NCBI GenBank assembly: GCA_013399875.1
Contig: VXAZ01008275.1
Span: 223,122-287,121 of the forward strand
Length of the DNA: 64,000 bases
Direction of reading: 5' to 3'
Source of the DNA: Gymnorhina tibicen
Taxonomy: Eukaryota; Chordata; Aves; Passeriformes; Artamidae
Shown: positions 1-32,100 of the stretch, one piece after another
Layout: every line of letters starts with the position of its first letter
Position numbering within the stretch: position 1 is the stretch's first letter
Notes under the pieces: generated by a model
What the model saw: only the letters and a program-made list of their open reading frames with translations
Database searches by the model: none
Told to the model about the DNA's origin: nothing
Program-made: the position numbers and the translations under genes

Positions 1-589
1 TATTTTGTGTATATGTTATGTATTTCATCTCTGGTTTTCACTTCACAATCAGCTGCAAATGCTTTGTTATTCTCTTGTGTGTAATTTGCTTCTGTGTCTT
101 CTTTCTGTTATGTCAATATGCTGAGGAGTTGTCTTAAGGTGTAGGATATTTTGTAAGATTTGTTTGGGGTAGTTGCAAGGGATGTGGTGACTGGCCTGAT
201 TTTCCACAGTAGATTGGTATATGGAAAGGAAAAGGTGAGGAACAACCTGACAGTGGATGTGGAAAATGGAAGTTTAGAAAAAGCAGGTAGAAAAAAAAAA
301 ATAAAGGAAGAAGTGAGTTATAGGGACCACCACAAGAGGAAATACTTGAGCATTTGAAATTGAATGAGAAAGTCGGGACAAGTGATTTTTATGTTATTGG
401 TGGAATCTGCTGTTTCTGCTGAATCAAGCTTCTGAGGGGTCCCTTGTCTTTTACAGGGGTTGTCTGAACTAACCTTTGTGTTTTCAAATTATCAACAGCT
501 GTTAGACAACTTAGAAAAAATTACTCATAAGCTTGACCCTAAGTGATTGTGTTTCTTCATGAGGTGCAATTTTTTTTCCATTTCAACAG
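1..589. other. SEMA4D intron, left edge
   Basis: This is the 3' part of an intron whose upstream exon, carrying the signal peptide end, lies outside the window. It ends in a pyrimidine-rich acceptor. I see no coding signal or recognisable repeat in it. Confidence 0.7.
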
Positions 590-17999
<17,410 letters not shown>

Positions 18000-19550
18000 A
18001 GGCCCCTCCCTCCCTGCTGTCCCTCTCAGTGGCGGAAGTGAGCTGTGGTCCTGCGGCTGGCTATTTGAGCACGGAGAGCCTGGGTGTGACAGCTAAGCCA
18101 TAGCAGGGGTTACATGCTTAAACTGTACAGCAAGCCAATTTTCGTTCAGATCTCAACAGATTAGAGAAGTGGTGTACTTGTCTGGAGACCATAGCATCTT
18201 GTGTTGTACTGTCTTTTTTTCTGTTTTTTTCAAATGGCCAGTTTCAGATCACCACTTGTTTATTCCCAGTTTTCCCCCCCCACTGAGCGCTTTGCTCTAG
18301 TGAAGCTACTTGCTTGTTCTTTGGCCATATTCTTCGATAGAGTAAAAGTAACTTTATAATTCAGTTGGCTTTAAAAAGTACTTCAGTCTACACGTATTTT
18401 TAGTTGCCATTAAAAAAAGATCTAGTTTCATTTTAATTCCAAATTGGAAATTGAGTTTAGTTTATCAGATTGGTAAATTATAGACTTTTGTCCAGATTGG
18501 GACATTTTTTTTTCTTTGCTCCTAGTGATTGTTTTTAGTTTTATGCTTTGTGTTTTGGCACACTAGATCTCTTTAGTTGGTTAAAGTTAATTTTTTTAAC
18601 TGCTCTATAAGTATCTTAGATTTTAAGGTATAATGGGGATAGCATTGCCTTGATTTGTGTAAGACTCAGGGATAATCTTGTTTAAAGGCTTTTTTCTTTG
18701 CTGCTTTCTAGAAATGTAGGTACAACAATATCAGTTCAAAACATGGAGTAAGTGGGGAATGGGGAAGGAGGAAACAAATACTTTTTTTTTTCTTTTTTTT
18801 TTTCCTCCCCCCCACCAGCCAGCCAGCTGGACATAGTCACATTTTATTTTCTATACAAAACTGGATTTATTATTTTTTTTCTTTAGTTTATAGAACAGTA
18901 CAGGCAAGCAAATGTCAGTTAGCAGTGGCACGGAAAGAGATTTCTTGCATTGTGGAAGCAAAACAGGAATCAAGAAGAATTAACTCCCAACAATTCAGCT
19001 AGTGACTCGCTGGAATGGACTGTTAGGACACAGCCTGATGAGAAAACATTGCTGATTTTTTTCTTCTTTTCAGATGCAGAAATAACTCAGCTTCTTTTTG
19101 TGATAAATACTTACAGCGTCACCCTTTCTGGATGATACCTTCACTCTCCTATGCAACTGGAGACTTGAAACTGGAGCTGCTTAAACAATCAGTCCTTTGA
19201 ACTGTTTATGTGAATCATGCCTGCTAACGTGAAAGTGTGCATTTGTTCTCAGCCTGGTTCACAGCAGCACTGTTTGTCTGTAAAAGCATTTTGTGTGCAG
19301 TACAGTCCTGAAGAATTGTTCCTCTCACTGCTTCTTTCTGTAAATATTGCTAGAAGTAGAATACATTTTAACAGTAAATAGCAGTATGCCTGGGCTGCTT
19401 TTCTGTGTTGAACCTTCATGCAAACATAATTTAGACCATCTTAGTGTAAACAGTTTATATTTTATAAGATTCAGTTTGGTTTTATTTTTCTATTTTTAAT
19501 TATGTACATATAACAGAATAAATATTAAAATAAATTGTATTACATCTTGG
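18000..19550 (+). other. SEMA4D: SEMA4D membrane-form 3'UTR
   Basis: AT-rich trailer of about 1.55 kb after the TGA, with T-rich and C-rich runs and no open frame of note. It ends with two poly(A) signals. Confidence 0.8.
19517..19534 (+). terminator. SEMA4D: Poly(A) signals of SEMA4D membrane form
   Basis: Two AATAAA hexamers (19517-19522 and 19529-19534) with TTGTATTACATCTTGG downstream, so cleavage is expected near 19545-19555. Confidence 0.8.
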
Positions 19551-19902
19551 CTTTTCTGAAACGCGACACAATGACAGTGCTTTCCATTTGGCAAGCACTA
19601 ATGTTCCTTGTGATTTCCTTCGGGGGGAATGTAAAAACTTCGTAATTAATTTGAAGCAGCCTCTCAGCTTCAGTTGAATGGGTTATATATAACCCAGGGT
19701 GGGGAGATGGGAAGGATGGGAGAAAACTATGTGGGTGAAGGAGGAAAGCACTCTTCTCTAGGGGTCTAGGGACACTTCGTCTTACTACCTTTCTAAAACT
19801 CATTTGTCTTTTTGCATTATTTCTTCATTGTGTGATGTATTTCTTGCAACTTTTTTCCTTAGTACTCTTTTACTTTCTTTTCTGTCCTCTTCTGTCACAC
19901 AG
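19551..19902. other. Gap between first poly(A) site and alternative tail exons
   Basis: About 350 bp. It ends in a strong pyrimidine tract (19845-19900) leading to CACACAG, the acceptor of the first alternative exon. No other feature is seen. Confidence 0.7.
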
Positions 19903-20109
19903 CCTCATCTCCTATACCTTTCCCTCCTACTGGTACCTCCTTTTTGTCCTGTGTGGGAAGTGATTCACCTCCTTCACCCACCAGTACCCAGCCTGATGTT
20001 TGGTCTAGCAAAGACCCCGTAAAGGTCATGTTGTTGCCACCTTTCCTATGTGACCAGGCACAGCATGTTAGTGTCCGGGGACCCTTCCACCTCTTCTGCC
20101 AAGCCACAG
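19903..20109 (+). CDS. SEMA4D: SEMA4D alternative exon A: linker and first Ig half
   Basis: A 207-bp exon, phase 1/1. It encodes a Pro/Ser/Thr-rich linker ([20 protein letters not shown]), then [19 protein letters not shown] and the B-strand cysteine of an Ig fold. Acceptor CACACAG, donor GTAAGT. Confidence 0.88.
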
Positions 20110-23100
20110 GTAAGTTGGAGGACCCTGTATGAGCCAGCAGTTTCTGCATTAAAGGTTTAGCTGTGTCACCATGTACTGTATAAGTTTTACTTTTCTGATG
20201 TTTGGGTGGGGGGAACAAGAGCAGAGAGAGACTATCAGGATGCCAACATGCTCTTTCTTACCAAGAGTAAGTCACTGCGAGTACTGTTCTGTGTAATGGA
20301 GGCTCTGATTCAGTAATACACTTTAGTATGTTAATAGGCAACTGATTTTATTAGGCTCACTTGCATGCTGAAGGAATTCAGTGAATAAGGATTGCACGTG
20401 GATGTTTAGCAGGTAGATATTTTCATTGTCAATATGTATGCAATTTAAAAAACACTTTTATTGGATTTGAACTTAGCATATTTTCTGGACCAGGTCAGTC
20501 ATTCTTTTTGCATCTTATTTCAAATGGTGAAGTACATACAGTAATAACTTCCATTTAATGACAGATCTATTGTCTGAGGTGTACAGGAGGACAAAGCTAT
20601 TTTTTCCATAGCAATTCAACATTTTTTTTCCAGTTTTTGTTCAGATTGTTACAAAATTACAATTTATAATTGCTGGTTTAAACTAAGTGTTATTTAATGG
20701 ATCCAAACAGGTCTTCATATGTAACCTTATTCTTTAAAAGAAGAAATTATATAGATTGAATTATAAAAAGTAAATTATAAAAAGTAATGTTGTTCCATAT
20801 TTGTGTCTGTTAGTGTTACATGGAATCAGATCAAAATGCATAAATCTTTATTAGCATAGATCTTAACAAAGGCACTATTTGTATTTCCATGCCTAAAGGA
20901 GCAACAGTGGGATGAAGGTTCTTTCATAGAATAGAGTAATTTAGATTGGAAAACACTTTTCAGCAGTAATTCTTTCACTTCTGCTGCAGACAATTCAGAA
21001 ACTTCATTTTCTTCATGGAAGAAAAAAGTTACAATAGCGCAATAGATTTAAACAGTTTGATAATTGTATTACAGACCTGGACTTTATTTTAAAATAATTT
21101 TTTCATCCAACAGTGCCCATCTTAACATGATGCTGATGCTGCTCTTAAAATTTGTCAGCAATTGTATTTGCCTTGGTAGTGAACTTAAGAAGGAAGGTGC
21201 CGTGTCCTAAAGTCAGCCTGTGGACTTCAGTCCTCGGGACATGTAGGGATGAATAGTGGGAGAAACTGTAACAACCACCTGACATCCAAGGGATGCAGTA
21301 ATGGCACAGGTGGGGCCAAAGTGAGAAGCGCTTCAAATGCCTCCCAAAGCAGGGAAGGACTGGACTTTGTGTCAGGGATGGAGGTTTTGCTCCCTTTGGG
21401 AAACAAGGCAATTGGCTGACGCATCACACTCTTCTCTTACCCAAGATTACAACTTTAGTCTCTTGATTTAAAAAACAAACCAGCAAATGCAAACCATCAC
21501 ACTGAACTTGTGCAGATATTTTGCGTCTTTGTGGGTCCTGCATGTGAGGATACATGAATTCATCCTGGGTGGGGGGTGGCTAAGCAATTGCTTTTACAAG
21601 GAAGGTTTCTGCTTGGATTTGTTCAAATTTGTTCAGTGTCTGCTGATACTTCTTTATATTAACATAGCTGTAATGAAACTTTATTTCCCTCAGCTATGAA
21701 TATAAGATAAAATGTGTTTGCAAGGAGCAAAAGGGTTAAACGAGACTGGTAGAGAGTTAAATGTTGTGCCTGGTTGTCTGCAAAAAGGATATGACACCAG
21801 TAAATGTATGATGCGAATACATAGATTGCCACATCATCCAGTCAAAAACCTCAAGCTTATTTTTAATTAAGTTTCTAACTTGTTATTTTATCAGAATTGC
21901 TAATCTCTTCCTTTTTTTAATTGTAAATATCTGTTTCAAGCTGTCTGGAAACTCAGCAGGAGTTGGTGAGTTTTGCTCATCTCTTACTCATCCCACGTGT
22001 TTTAACCTGAAAGCTCACCTAAGGATAACACTTTACAACTGTGTAACTGGCTCATTTCCATAAGGTAAAGTTAAGTGGATAGACCACAAACAGCACTTGT
22101 GGCAAACTGCTACATTTTTTCTGAAAAGTAAGTTTTTTCAAGCATGGAGTACTCCTGCCTTTCTGGAAAAGGAAGGAATAAATCTCCCTTCACAAATTTC
22201 CTCCCAGTTTGTCTGTCTCTACTCCCCCAAAGAGTCTCACATTTCTCCAGAGACCTGTCTGCTGCATGTGCACGGGCAAACATTAGGTTTCCTGTGTACT
22301 TTCTCTAGTAGAACTTTTCTCTCCCATTACAGAATTTTTAAAACCGTTAGGGGCAGTTGAGGCAAGCTTCAAATGAATTGAACAAAATACTGTACCATCT
22401 AGTTCAGGGGAGAGACAGTGAGTTGGTGATGTATGCACCTGCTGTGTAATTTCTCTGGAGTGCTCTGTTGAAATAAGGTATAGTAGGAACAGGCATTTTC
22501 TAAAGTTTTGGTTCTGCTCGAAGATGTTTTACTGGGATGTCCTCCCCCAGCTCTAGAGTAGTATCTCCATGTCCATAACTTCAGAGACAGATGGCATAGC
22601 TAAAATATACTGAGTGTGCTGTGCGACAGTTTAAATGCTTTTATGATCAGAAATGCTGCAAAACACTGTGCTTTACCTGCAGATCAAGACTCTGTGTCCA
22701 TGGTGTCAAGATGACTCTGTCCCTTAGTTTGTCTGCAGCTGGAGATTTTACATACTGGATTATTTCCAGTCTTCTTAAAAAAACCCAGGAGTGTGAGCAT
22801 AAAAGTTCTGTGAACTTGGCAATATACTTTAAAGGAGTTATTATTTCATGGAGATATTAAGATGGATATCTGGTAACACCCACGTACAATGCCTGTTCCC
22901 TGTGGTTATGCTATTTTAGAAGGAGTACAGGAAAGTTTCCCACATCCATGGAAGAAAAGATCATAACTTGAAGAACCATAATTGCAAGTGGTTCACTGGA
23001 GATTCTTCTTTGGTGGAGCCTGAAGTTGCGCTGAAAGACATGCAGAAGGGTAGGAAAATACAAAATGCAATGCAGTGAAAATATAAAATGCAGTGCACTT

Positions 23101-26100
23101 CAGGAGGACTGCTGCAGACTGAGTAAGACTCTTGACAAGGCACCTGCAGAGTGAGTCTGAAAGAGACCAGCCCCAGCCTTGTCCAGGTGCCCAAGGGTTG
23201 CCTGTGCTGGTGTCACCAAGTGCTGGTGCTTCGCAGGTCCCAGCAGAAGGGCTCAATAGCCCACAGACCTTGCTGCGCATTATTTTTTCCCCCAGGAGGA
23301 GGAAGTCACCTGTCAGAGACTGACTTACCCATGGAAACGAGTAATTCATTCTTCGGTGAGGTTTTTTTGCATCATTTGCATGATTGCATCAGCCACAGTG
23401 GCCTGGGCTGGTCTGGTGTAGAGCTCAGTGAGGAGAGGCATGGAGGTGTGCAGCATCCAGAGCAGAATGAGCCTGCCTAGGAACTGCTTCGTGCTGGACA
23501 CAATGTCCAGAAGTACAAATGACAGCATTTAAATTACACCATGTCAGTATCTTATAATGGACTTCTACATGGGTTGTTACTTTTCTGTTCTTAAAAGAAC
23601 ACAAATATCAAATAGCAATTTTTCACTTTACACTGGTGTTTTATAACCAGTTGAAGTTGGTAAGTGGCTCTTAATTATGGCTATGGACAGATACAATGTT
23701 AGTTTTTGAAACGTGAGAATGGTTTAATTGGTAGCCTTGAAAGGAAAAGCTCTGCATCTTCCAGGACAAATCAATCCACTGCACAAATATTTCAAAACTT
23801 TATAAAATTTTTACAGTATGTTTTGAGATTTACACAGTGATGCTTCCCTGAAACAACACCCATGACTTTCATCTGTACGCTTAGTAAATGGTCAGTTTAC
23901 CTTCCTGTGGGAATGGTAAGTTTGCACCTTATTAAAACAATTTCATATCCTACTTCATGAACTGTCTTCTTAACAGACCTTTGGTGTTTCATCACATGCT
24001 GTTTGACTCACTACTGGTGTCTTTGGCTACCGTTGTCTCATAGTAGCTGTTAATCTGTCATTCTGTAGATTTGTACAATTTTTTTCAATGTTTTCTGCAC
24101 TGACTAAATATTGCTTAACAGCACCTTGGCACTATAAAACCTTTCCTGTGTGCAGATCTCTGACATGCCACCTCTTTATTATTATTTGGGATGCATCTAG
24201 AAGATAAGTTGAAAAATTAAGATTGTACCTTTAAAATATAACAGAAAAGGACTTGAATGTTTTGAGGTTATAAAATTAGGTAAATATCACAGACCTATTT
24301 TGAATTAAATTCACAGATGTTAAAGATATTTTTGTTACTTTAGATTGCGGTATCTTAGGAGTGTAATCTTCTTACTACAATGTTGGCATTTCTTTTCTCA
24401 GACACTGCTGAGACCCTCATAGCTAAGTCTGCATGCAAAACTAACAGCATTAAACACCTTTGTAAGTGCTGGTGTTACCTGAGCTCTGATGGCTTCCTTC
24501 ACAGTGACTTCTGTAAGAAAACTGAAAATTAATTTTCATGAGGACTGACATGGATGATGCATTCTGAAATTCTGGCATCAGCAGCAGATTTTGAAACATC
24601 TCTAGAAATTTCCTTTGCTCTGCAGTTTTATGTGTAAAGGCTATGTAAAGCTAAGAAATACGTGAAAAGGTGTGCAACAAGAATGCCTTTTCCTGTTTTT
24701 TTTTTTTTTAAACTATATTAGTTTTCCAGTAAGGACTAGAATAAGTTCAGTGTAAAAATAATTTAAGCATAAAACAAATTAAAAAGCATCAGGCATCAAA
24801 TTAAAAAAGGGGGAGAGCAAGGAAAAGAAGTAGAACCAAAAAGTGTCTTATTTTTTTCTCAGAAGATTTTTGTCAGTTTATTTTTTTCCTGCATTTTACA
24901 GTGTGCACATTCATACAGGTTTTTCCTGCGGAATGAATAATAAGGTGCAGTTGGGAAACATCTTTTATGACTTTTGGTAGTTTATAGATGATTAAAACAT
25001 AAAGAAAGACCCTAAAGAACCTTCCTATGGGAGATTAAATCCATTTAGGACTAGACGCTGTAGCCTGCAGTGGTTACTGCTGTTGTAATGTTCATGAGAC
25101 ACTTGAGGCTGCACGTGTGCTGTAGCGTGTCTCCTGCACACCAGTAGGTGTTGTGGGCACTCACCACTAAGTCTTACAGGCTGCATCTCGTGTCAGCAGA
25201 GGGCTTGGGGAAAGGAAGCCATTGCATGGTTTTCAAAGCCTTCCACTGGTACCTGCACACAGTTTGAATGAACCACCCTTCTGAGAGAATAACTTGTCAA
25301 AAAGTCTGTCGAGGCCAAGGGAAAGAGCTGGCACCTCTGTAGGAGTACCTCTGTGAAGCAGCAGCTTTGCTCCTTGGTTGTCTAGTTCAGCTTTTCAGCT
25401 TGCTTCGGGGTTGGGTGCTGCATGGGCTGTCAGCAGAGATGAACTGACTGGGTCACAAAACGGGCAGTATTTTCCATTTGAATTTAATGTACATGATTTT
25501 GGGAGACTGCGAGGGCACAGGAAGAAGAGGTTTTGTAGAATCCATGTCGGCTTTTGTAGTGTGCCTAGGTAGGTGTAAAAGGAGAAGCTTGCTTCACATT
25601 GGGGTCTTTGAGACCCAAATGCCTTTTGGGATGTCTTCTCTCAGGAGAGAGGGATTCAGGTGTGTATTTTGTTCTCTGTACCATTTGCTTACAACAGTTT
25701 ACTTGACCTCCCAGTTTAGCCTTTCTATGCAATTCAGCATACTATTTCAACTGTTTTTCTCCTTGCTGATGTGGAATTCTTGATTCAGTAATGCCTCAGC
25801 TTGGAGCAGTACACTGGTAATAACTCCTACACCTTGGCCATGATTTCACTAATCATGCCTAGTGAGATGTGATGGGTTTGGACTGGTATTGGAATCTGGA
25901 GCATAACCACAATTTTACACTGTTTTCCTCAGAACATCTTGTTACCCACAACTATTCAGGATTGCAGCCTCACTACCTGGACACTTGTTTTTCTTCCCCA
26001 TGAGAGCTACAGCCTGTAGACTTGTAATTACTGCTGTGTTGGTGTGGTGGCTGATTAACTGAGTAATAATTTAGACCAAAGCTGTGATCTTTTTTCAACT

Positions 26101-29100
26101 ATTTCAGCAGAAACTGCTACCAGAGCTGCCTTAGCATTTTGTGTGCATTGTGCCCACAGTGGAGATGAAAATTTCATTTCCATCTCTTCAGTCATCTTCG
26201 CTAAATCTGTCTAGTAAACACAGCAAAAGCAGTAGTTCATGTCCTCTGGAGAACAGGAGTGATTTTTGGAGAGCATGTTAATCTTTATGAGATGTTCTCC
26301 AATTTTCTTCACTTTATTTTAAAACTTAATGTAGTAGCCTTGTTAGCTGATAGGATGGCCAGAAATAATTAGGCAAACTCAAAGTGCCAGGGAAGTTTAG
26401 GCTGGTCATCAGGAAAAAAATTCTTCACAGAAAGAGTGATTGGACATTGGAATTGGCTGCCCATGGAGGTGGTGGAGTCACCATCCCTAGAGGTGTTTAA
26501 GGAAAGACTGGATGTGGCACCGAGTGCCATGGTCTGGTTGAAAAAGTGGTGTTAGGTTATAGGTTGGACTTCATGATCTCAAAGGTCTTTTCCAACTTAG
26601 TTAATTCTGTGATACTGTGAAAGTGGAACCTAAGTTTTTTTTCTGACAGTCCCTGGTTCTAGCTTACTGGTGCTTCATCTGATTTTTCTTCACAGACAGT
26701 TATCTAGGTTCCAACTGCAAAACCTTTTTCTGGACGCCCTCAGAGAACATCTGAATAAATGCATAAACAGTTACCAATTTCATTTTCATCTAATGGGCCA
26801 GTCAGCCATTTTCCCAACCTGCTTTTAAATTCCACTCCAAGGAGACGGATGCCATGTCCTACTTGCACCCACATGCGCTGTGCATCACCTCTAGTGGCTG
26901 GTTGCTGCTTCCAGCTTTTATGTGGTTCACATTTTGCAGAAGCGCTTCCTGCTTTTCATCTGCCTTAATAAGGCTGCATCAGCTTGTGGTGGTGATGTTA
27001 CACAAAGAGACTGGTAATTTAATGAAGCACCAGGTGTCTGAAGGAGGAGGACATGATGCATTCTTCAGTATGAAATGCTTGGTGTTGGAAGTAATATTCT
27101 TTGGCATTTCAGAGAGGTCTATTGTCTTGGCTTTTTAAAGGGACTTTTATCCATTGCCGTCAAGCTTGTCTTCTAGAATGCATTGCCCTCCTTTAACAAT
27201 CAAACACCAACCAACAAAACTACCAAAAAAATGCAACCCTGTTATAGGAGGTACAGGCTATTTTATTTGCACACTTTTTGCAGAAAACTGCAAAGATGCT
27301 TGTCTCAGTTTAAAGATTCCCCCCCCTTTCCCCCCCCCCTTTCCAATCAGTTACCCTCTGATGGCTTCATTTTGTACTCATTTATTATTTTGGTATCTTA
27401 TCAGCAGCAATGACTCAGATTCCTACAACTCAAGAAACTGTGACCAGCCCTAAATCTTTCATTCACATACTGGGTAGTGGTGGTGGTAATGTTTCATATT
27501 AATGATTGACTAACCTCTTCCTGGGCTAACTTTGATGTCCAATTTAAAAAAACCTTTCTGCATCCAGATTATAGGGCCTTTTTAAAACATAATCCTTGCT
27601 CCGGATGAGAGCTTCCTGTATGATCTTGGTTTTCAGAAATCTGGGATGTTTACTTCAGTAGCATTCAGCAAAGCTGCAAGCTTGATAGCAAGCATTAAAT
27701 CCAGATGCCATTCTTTTTCTTAATCTGCTGCACACGGTGAGCTTTGAAAGAGGTTTTGGTGTGTATTGGGTTATACAAGCAGGGAGTTTTTCCCTAAACC
27801 TGAACTTCCCATCACTGTGGATAGCCTCTGGTAGCAGTTCTTTGTCTAGATTATAGGTATTTGTGTAAAAGACTTTTTGTTACCGTGACAGAATTTCTCT
27901 GTGGGATACCTGTCCATTATCTTCGCTGGATTTCAATTTGCTGGCAATTTGCAGAAATTATTGGCTGGGGTCCAGGTTTGCTGATGGCTCCTGCTGTTGT
28001 ACCAACTCCCCCATCTTCATCTTGGAAGTGTTTCTGTGAATATAGGGAAGACTTATTAAATGCTACCCTTCAAGAACTGGGTTAGAAATGAGGAAGAGCC
28101 TGTGCTGAACCCCCAGCAGTGGTAGCACTGCTCAGGGTTCACAGCAGCTTCACTGGGCTGCTTTTGAAATGTCTCCACAGCTCTCTGCACATTGCAGCAC
28201 TTGGCACAGGGAGCCAGCTTGGCCAGTGCTCCCTCTTGGTCCCCCTGCTTTATGCCACTGAGCTCTACTTAATCCATAATCTACTCCTTTTAAATTAGTG
28301 TCTCCAAGCTGTCTTGAAAACCGTATGTCTATTAGGATGTGATGCATATATGGCAAATGCTTAATTTGGTCCAGCTTAGCCAGGCACATGCCCCTGCTGC
28401 TCTGAATCTGTAGCTGTATACTTCAGTTCTTCCAGTCTGGTTTTATTTACTTACTTTTTTAACCTTAGGTCAAATTTACACCAATAACCCAGTGAGTGCA
28501 GTCAGACTGTGGGTAGAAGATTATAAGCAGCTGCAATGGTTTGACTTTCTATGCTATCTATGATGCCTGAATTTTTTTCTCATGGAAAATACTGAGAAAA
28601 AAATAATCTGAGTATTAAATATGCAATTTGTGCAACCCAGCCTGATTTGACCTAGGTCAGAGAACCCATTCTGCTGGTAGAAACTACCTGGACAGTACCT
28701 GGGCCATTACTACCTGAGCATTATCATGTCATTCAAACTACTGAAAGCAGAGAAAATGAAATCTGTGTGGGAAAGAAGCAAACACTTCCACAGACACTGG
28801 AAATTTTGAGGGGCTTATGAAAAGACAAGGGGTAGTTCAGATAATGCCAGAAAGTTTCTTGTATCTTCGTTTAATCACGTGTAATTAATGCAATTTGTTG
28901 AAGCAATGTTTCTGAAGTTAACTGATAGAAATATATTTCATGACTGCTTAGACATAGCTACTTACATATCTAGCCGGTTGTGCTGTTTAGTTCTCTACTT
29001 GCTTATTATGTTTTAATAAGATTACTTTTTTAAAATCTTTCAAGCATTCGTAACATGGATGACAAAGTAAGTAGATCAGGTGTGTCAGAAACTATTTTAA

Positions 29101-32100
29101 AGGTTGCACTAGACATATATTTGAATTATGTATTATATAATTTGTATTATATGTACAGAGTAGAAAATGCAGAGTATACGTTCGTATTATTTTCCTTTGT
29201 CTTCAAAAAATGCTTCCCTAACCATTATATATGATTCTGAATTTCTCACCATAGAATTGTAGAAAATTTGCATTTAACAAATGTGATTCAAAATTTTTGC
29301 AGATGAGACTGTTTCACAGTGTATTTTTTTCTATTGTTCCATCCTGAAAAAGAAATCAAAGTAGAAGGTAATTGCCTGAAAATTGGAAACAAGCTCCACT
29401 GAAATAGGATCAGTAAAACCCTGAGTACTGCTTGCACCTAGATTTTGCTGTCAACCAGTGTAAGTGGGGATGAGTGTGTATCTCTGGGGATTTCCAGTGC
29501 TTCTTACTGCACAGAAAAATAAAGGAAGGGTAAAATTGCCTAGTTGCAACTTCACAAGGGGCCAATCTGAACCAATACAGCTTGCAGAATTTCGTGTATA
29601 AGGAAATCGTTGCATTTTTTTCTCTTGGTGAAATGTCGATGTAAGCTGAAATTTTGGCAGATTTCGAGCACAGTTGGGATCCCTAGCACTGGAAAACAGA
29701 GCAGGTTCTCTGGTGTGAATAGTACATTTGAAGTAAGTTTAGGGAAGTGTTCTGCACTAAACGTGCCACTGCCTTGCATGGCTCTAAAATGGCACTTAGG
29801 GATTTTGATTTTTTTGCTGTGCTTGCACTTACTATTCTTCTCATTTGTCCAAATTTCAACTTCAGCTTTAGTTTACTGAAGTAACTTGTCCCTGGTTCCA
29901 GACTTCCCATTAATTTAGTGACATGTAATCAGTCTGCTGCTAAGCGTAGAATGAGTACACTCATCCATAAAATACCTTTAAAAAAAAAAAAGACTGTGTG
30001 CTAGACCAGCTATTTTCTGCTGTCAGCCCTTCAGACTGCGCCACTTCCCTCAAAGAAACTCTACAATGCTTTAACTAGATCATGTTCTCTATCATTCACC
30101 CTTGCTCTTAGCTGCTTATTTGTGTGCCCATATTAGTGGGAGATTTGGAAATAAAACTTAGGAGTTAAGAATTTAATATGATACACTGAGGAAGTACACA
30201 AATGTAAAAACTAGTTGTTTTTTTTCTGCATAATTATCTAAAATTTAATTGGGACACTAATGGTAGAATTGTATTTTTCCAGGGAAAAAATGCCACAGCA
30301 ACTTGTAATATGAAATGCTCACAGTAGAAGCTGTAGAAGGTTCTGTCAAGACATATTTGCAAAAATAGTTCATTTTCTTTTTACCCCAAATTTCTCTTTA
30401 CATCTTCTCATGCTAAGGCTAGTCTGGATCCTAGGCCCAGAGGGAGAAATAGTCATACATCAGAATTACAAAGATCTTAGCTTGGCCCAGATGTCTGTAT
30501 TTTAAATGGAAAGGCCCTGATGCTGCCAAGCACACTTCAGCCAACCTTGCTAGTTTTCTGGGAACAGCTGTTCTGTCCTCCAGGCTACTGTCAATCTCTG
30601 ATTTATTCAAATGTTGCCCTTGCAGGTTAAGACAAATAATAGTAACCAGGCTAAAAAATGAGATTGCTCTTTGTTGTTGATCCAAGCTTCTTTCAAGTTG
30701 TGTCTTGCTTAAGTAACTCCTGTGACTTCTGGTTCTGTGCTTTTTCCAATTCTGCCTCTTTCCTTACTAGTTCCAGCATCTTTGACGCACTGAGTTCTTG
30801 AACTTTTCCCCTCCTGGCCTTTTTTTCAGATTCTGCGAGGCATGTCTCAGGTGGTTTCAGCTTTGTACCAGGAGCTAGGTTGGGCAGCAGTAGGCAGTGT
30901 GTCCTAGTACTACAGGAATTTGTACAGGCAGATGGTGCTGGTGTTCATCATTGGCTCTCTTGTGTGTGTGCTAAGTTCCCCCTTGCGAGAATCCACACAG
31001 AATTCCTCAATACATACAAACTCACAGCTTTGGCTTGAACCAAAATTTCCAGACTTACCTCCTCTTTATCCCAGGTTTTTGGTACCTAGAATTTCTGCTG
31101 AAGAAACCTAAGAAACATTACTATCAACCATTTATGTTTTTAAGCCTAATCTTGATGTGATGGGGTTTGTTTTCTTTTCAAAGACTCATCTTCTATTTTC
31201 TTACAGAATAACCTGACATTTTTACAGGTCCGGATGACTCCTACTTTGTCTGGAAGAAGAACGAACAAAAGATGAAGGCGTGCATCACGGAGCAATCTCA
31301 CATGCTGCTTGATGGCAGGGTGCATGTTCTCAGCTGGGTGAAAGATTCAGTATCAGAAAACACAGAATACAGATGTTCATTCATCTCAAAAGTTGGGAAC
31401 ACAACGTCAGAAGTGCTGATCACAGTGGAAGATCAAGGTAGGCTTGTTTCAAATGTATGCTGTGTTGGGCCTGACCTTGATATGAGTAAAATTCTGTAAT
31501 GTTCACCTATAAAACATGTGCGTATCTAAAGGTGGTAACTCGCCTACAGCATGAGTATCCACTTCATTTATGAAAAGGTTTTAGAGCCATAAAAACTCCT
31601 TCTTCTACCCCCTCCCTCAAAGGACTTATGTAAATTAGCAGTTATGATCTAGAAATTGAACCAGAACCTGCTAAACTAATTAACAAAAACTGAAAACCAA
31701 ATGAGTAATAGAGAGCTACAAGTACTCTGCTGGAATTCTACAGGGTAATGTAGAAAAATTCTTTAATTCGTAAGGACTTAAGGAAGTCAGAAGAGAAACC
31801 CCCACTACCCTGGATTTTTAAAATTACATGATTTGTAAACCACTTATGGTTGAGCAAGGTCAGTTCCCTCTGCTCCATCTGGACACTAACTAGGGACGTG
31901 GGCAGTTAGGTAACTTCAGCAACTGCAGGATTTTGGGGTATCCAGACTGCCTGCTGCAACTAGTTCTTGAGACCTTACCCAGGCCTGGAGAAGGCCTGAA
32001 TAGTCTTTAAAAATACAGCAGGAGCAATGGACATGATACAGCATGGATTTTCTTGGCAAAATGAAGGAAAAATTAACCAGCTGGTTAATACTGAATGTGA

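Larger units (their letters stand above)
20110..31227. other. SEMA4D alternative-tail intron, about 11 kb
   Basis: A long intron between alternative exons A and B. It contains a CR1 3' fragment (26374-26620), a possible CR1 scrap (20924-20975), a C-rich run with T interruptions (about 27319-27345) and otherwise unique AT-rich sequence. Open frames reach at most about 118 codons and show no coding character. Confidence 0.65.

Noticed and set aside
22961..23528. Cluster of 60-118 codon frames on both strands considered as a lone gene or lncRNA exon
   Set aside because: No splice pattern, poly(A) signal or recognisable domain; frames conflict on the two strands.
27319..27345. C-rich tract considered as a G-quadruplex or i-motif signal
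   Set aside because: Runs of C are interrupted only by T triplets and could fold in vitro, but the tract is isolated in an intron far from any promoter or exon; simple sequence is enough explanation.
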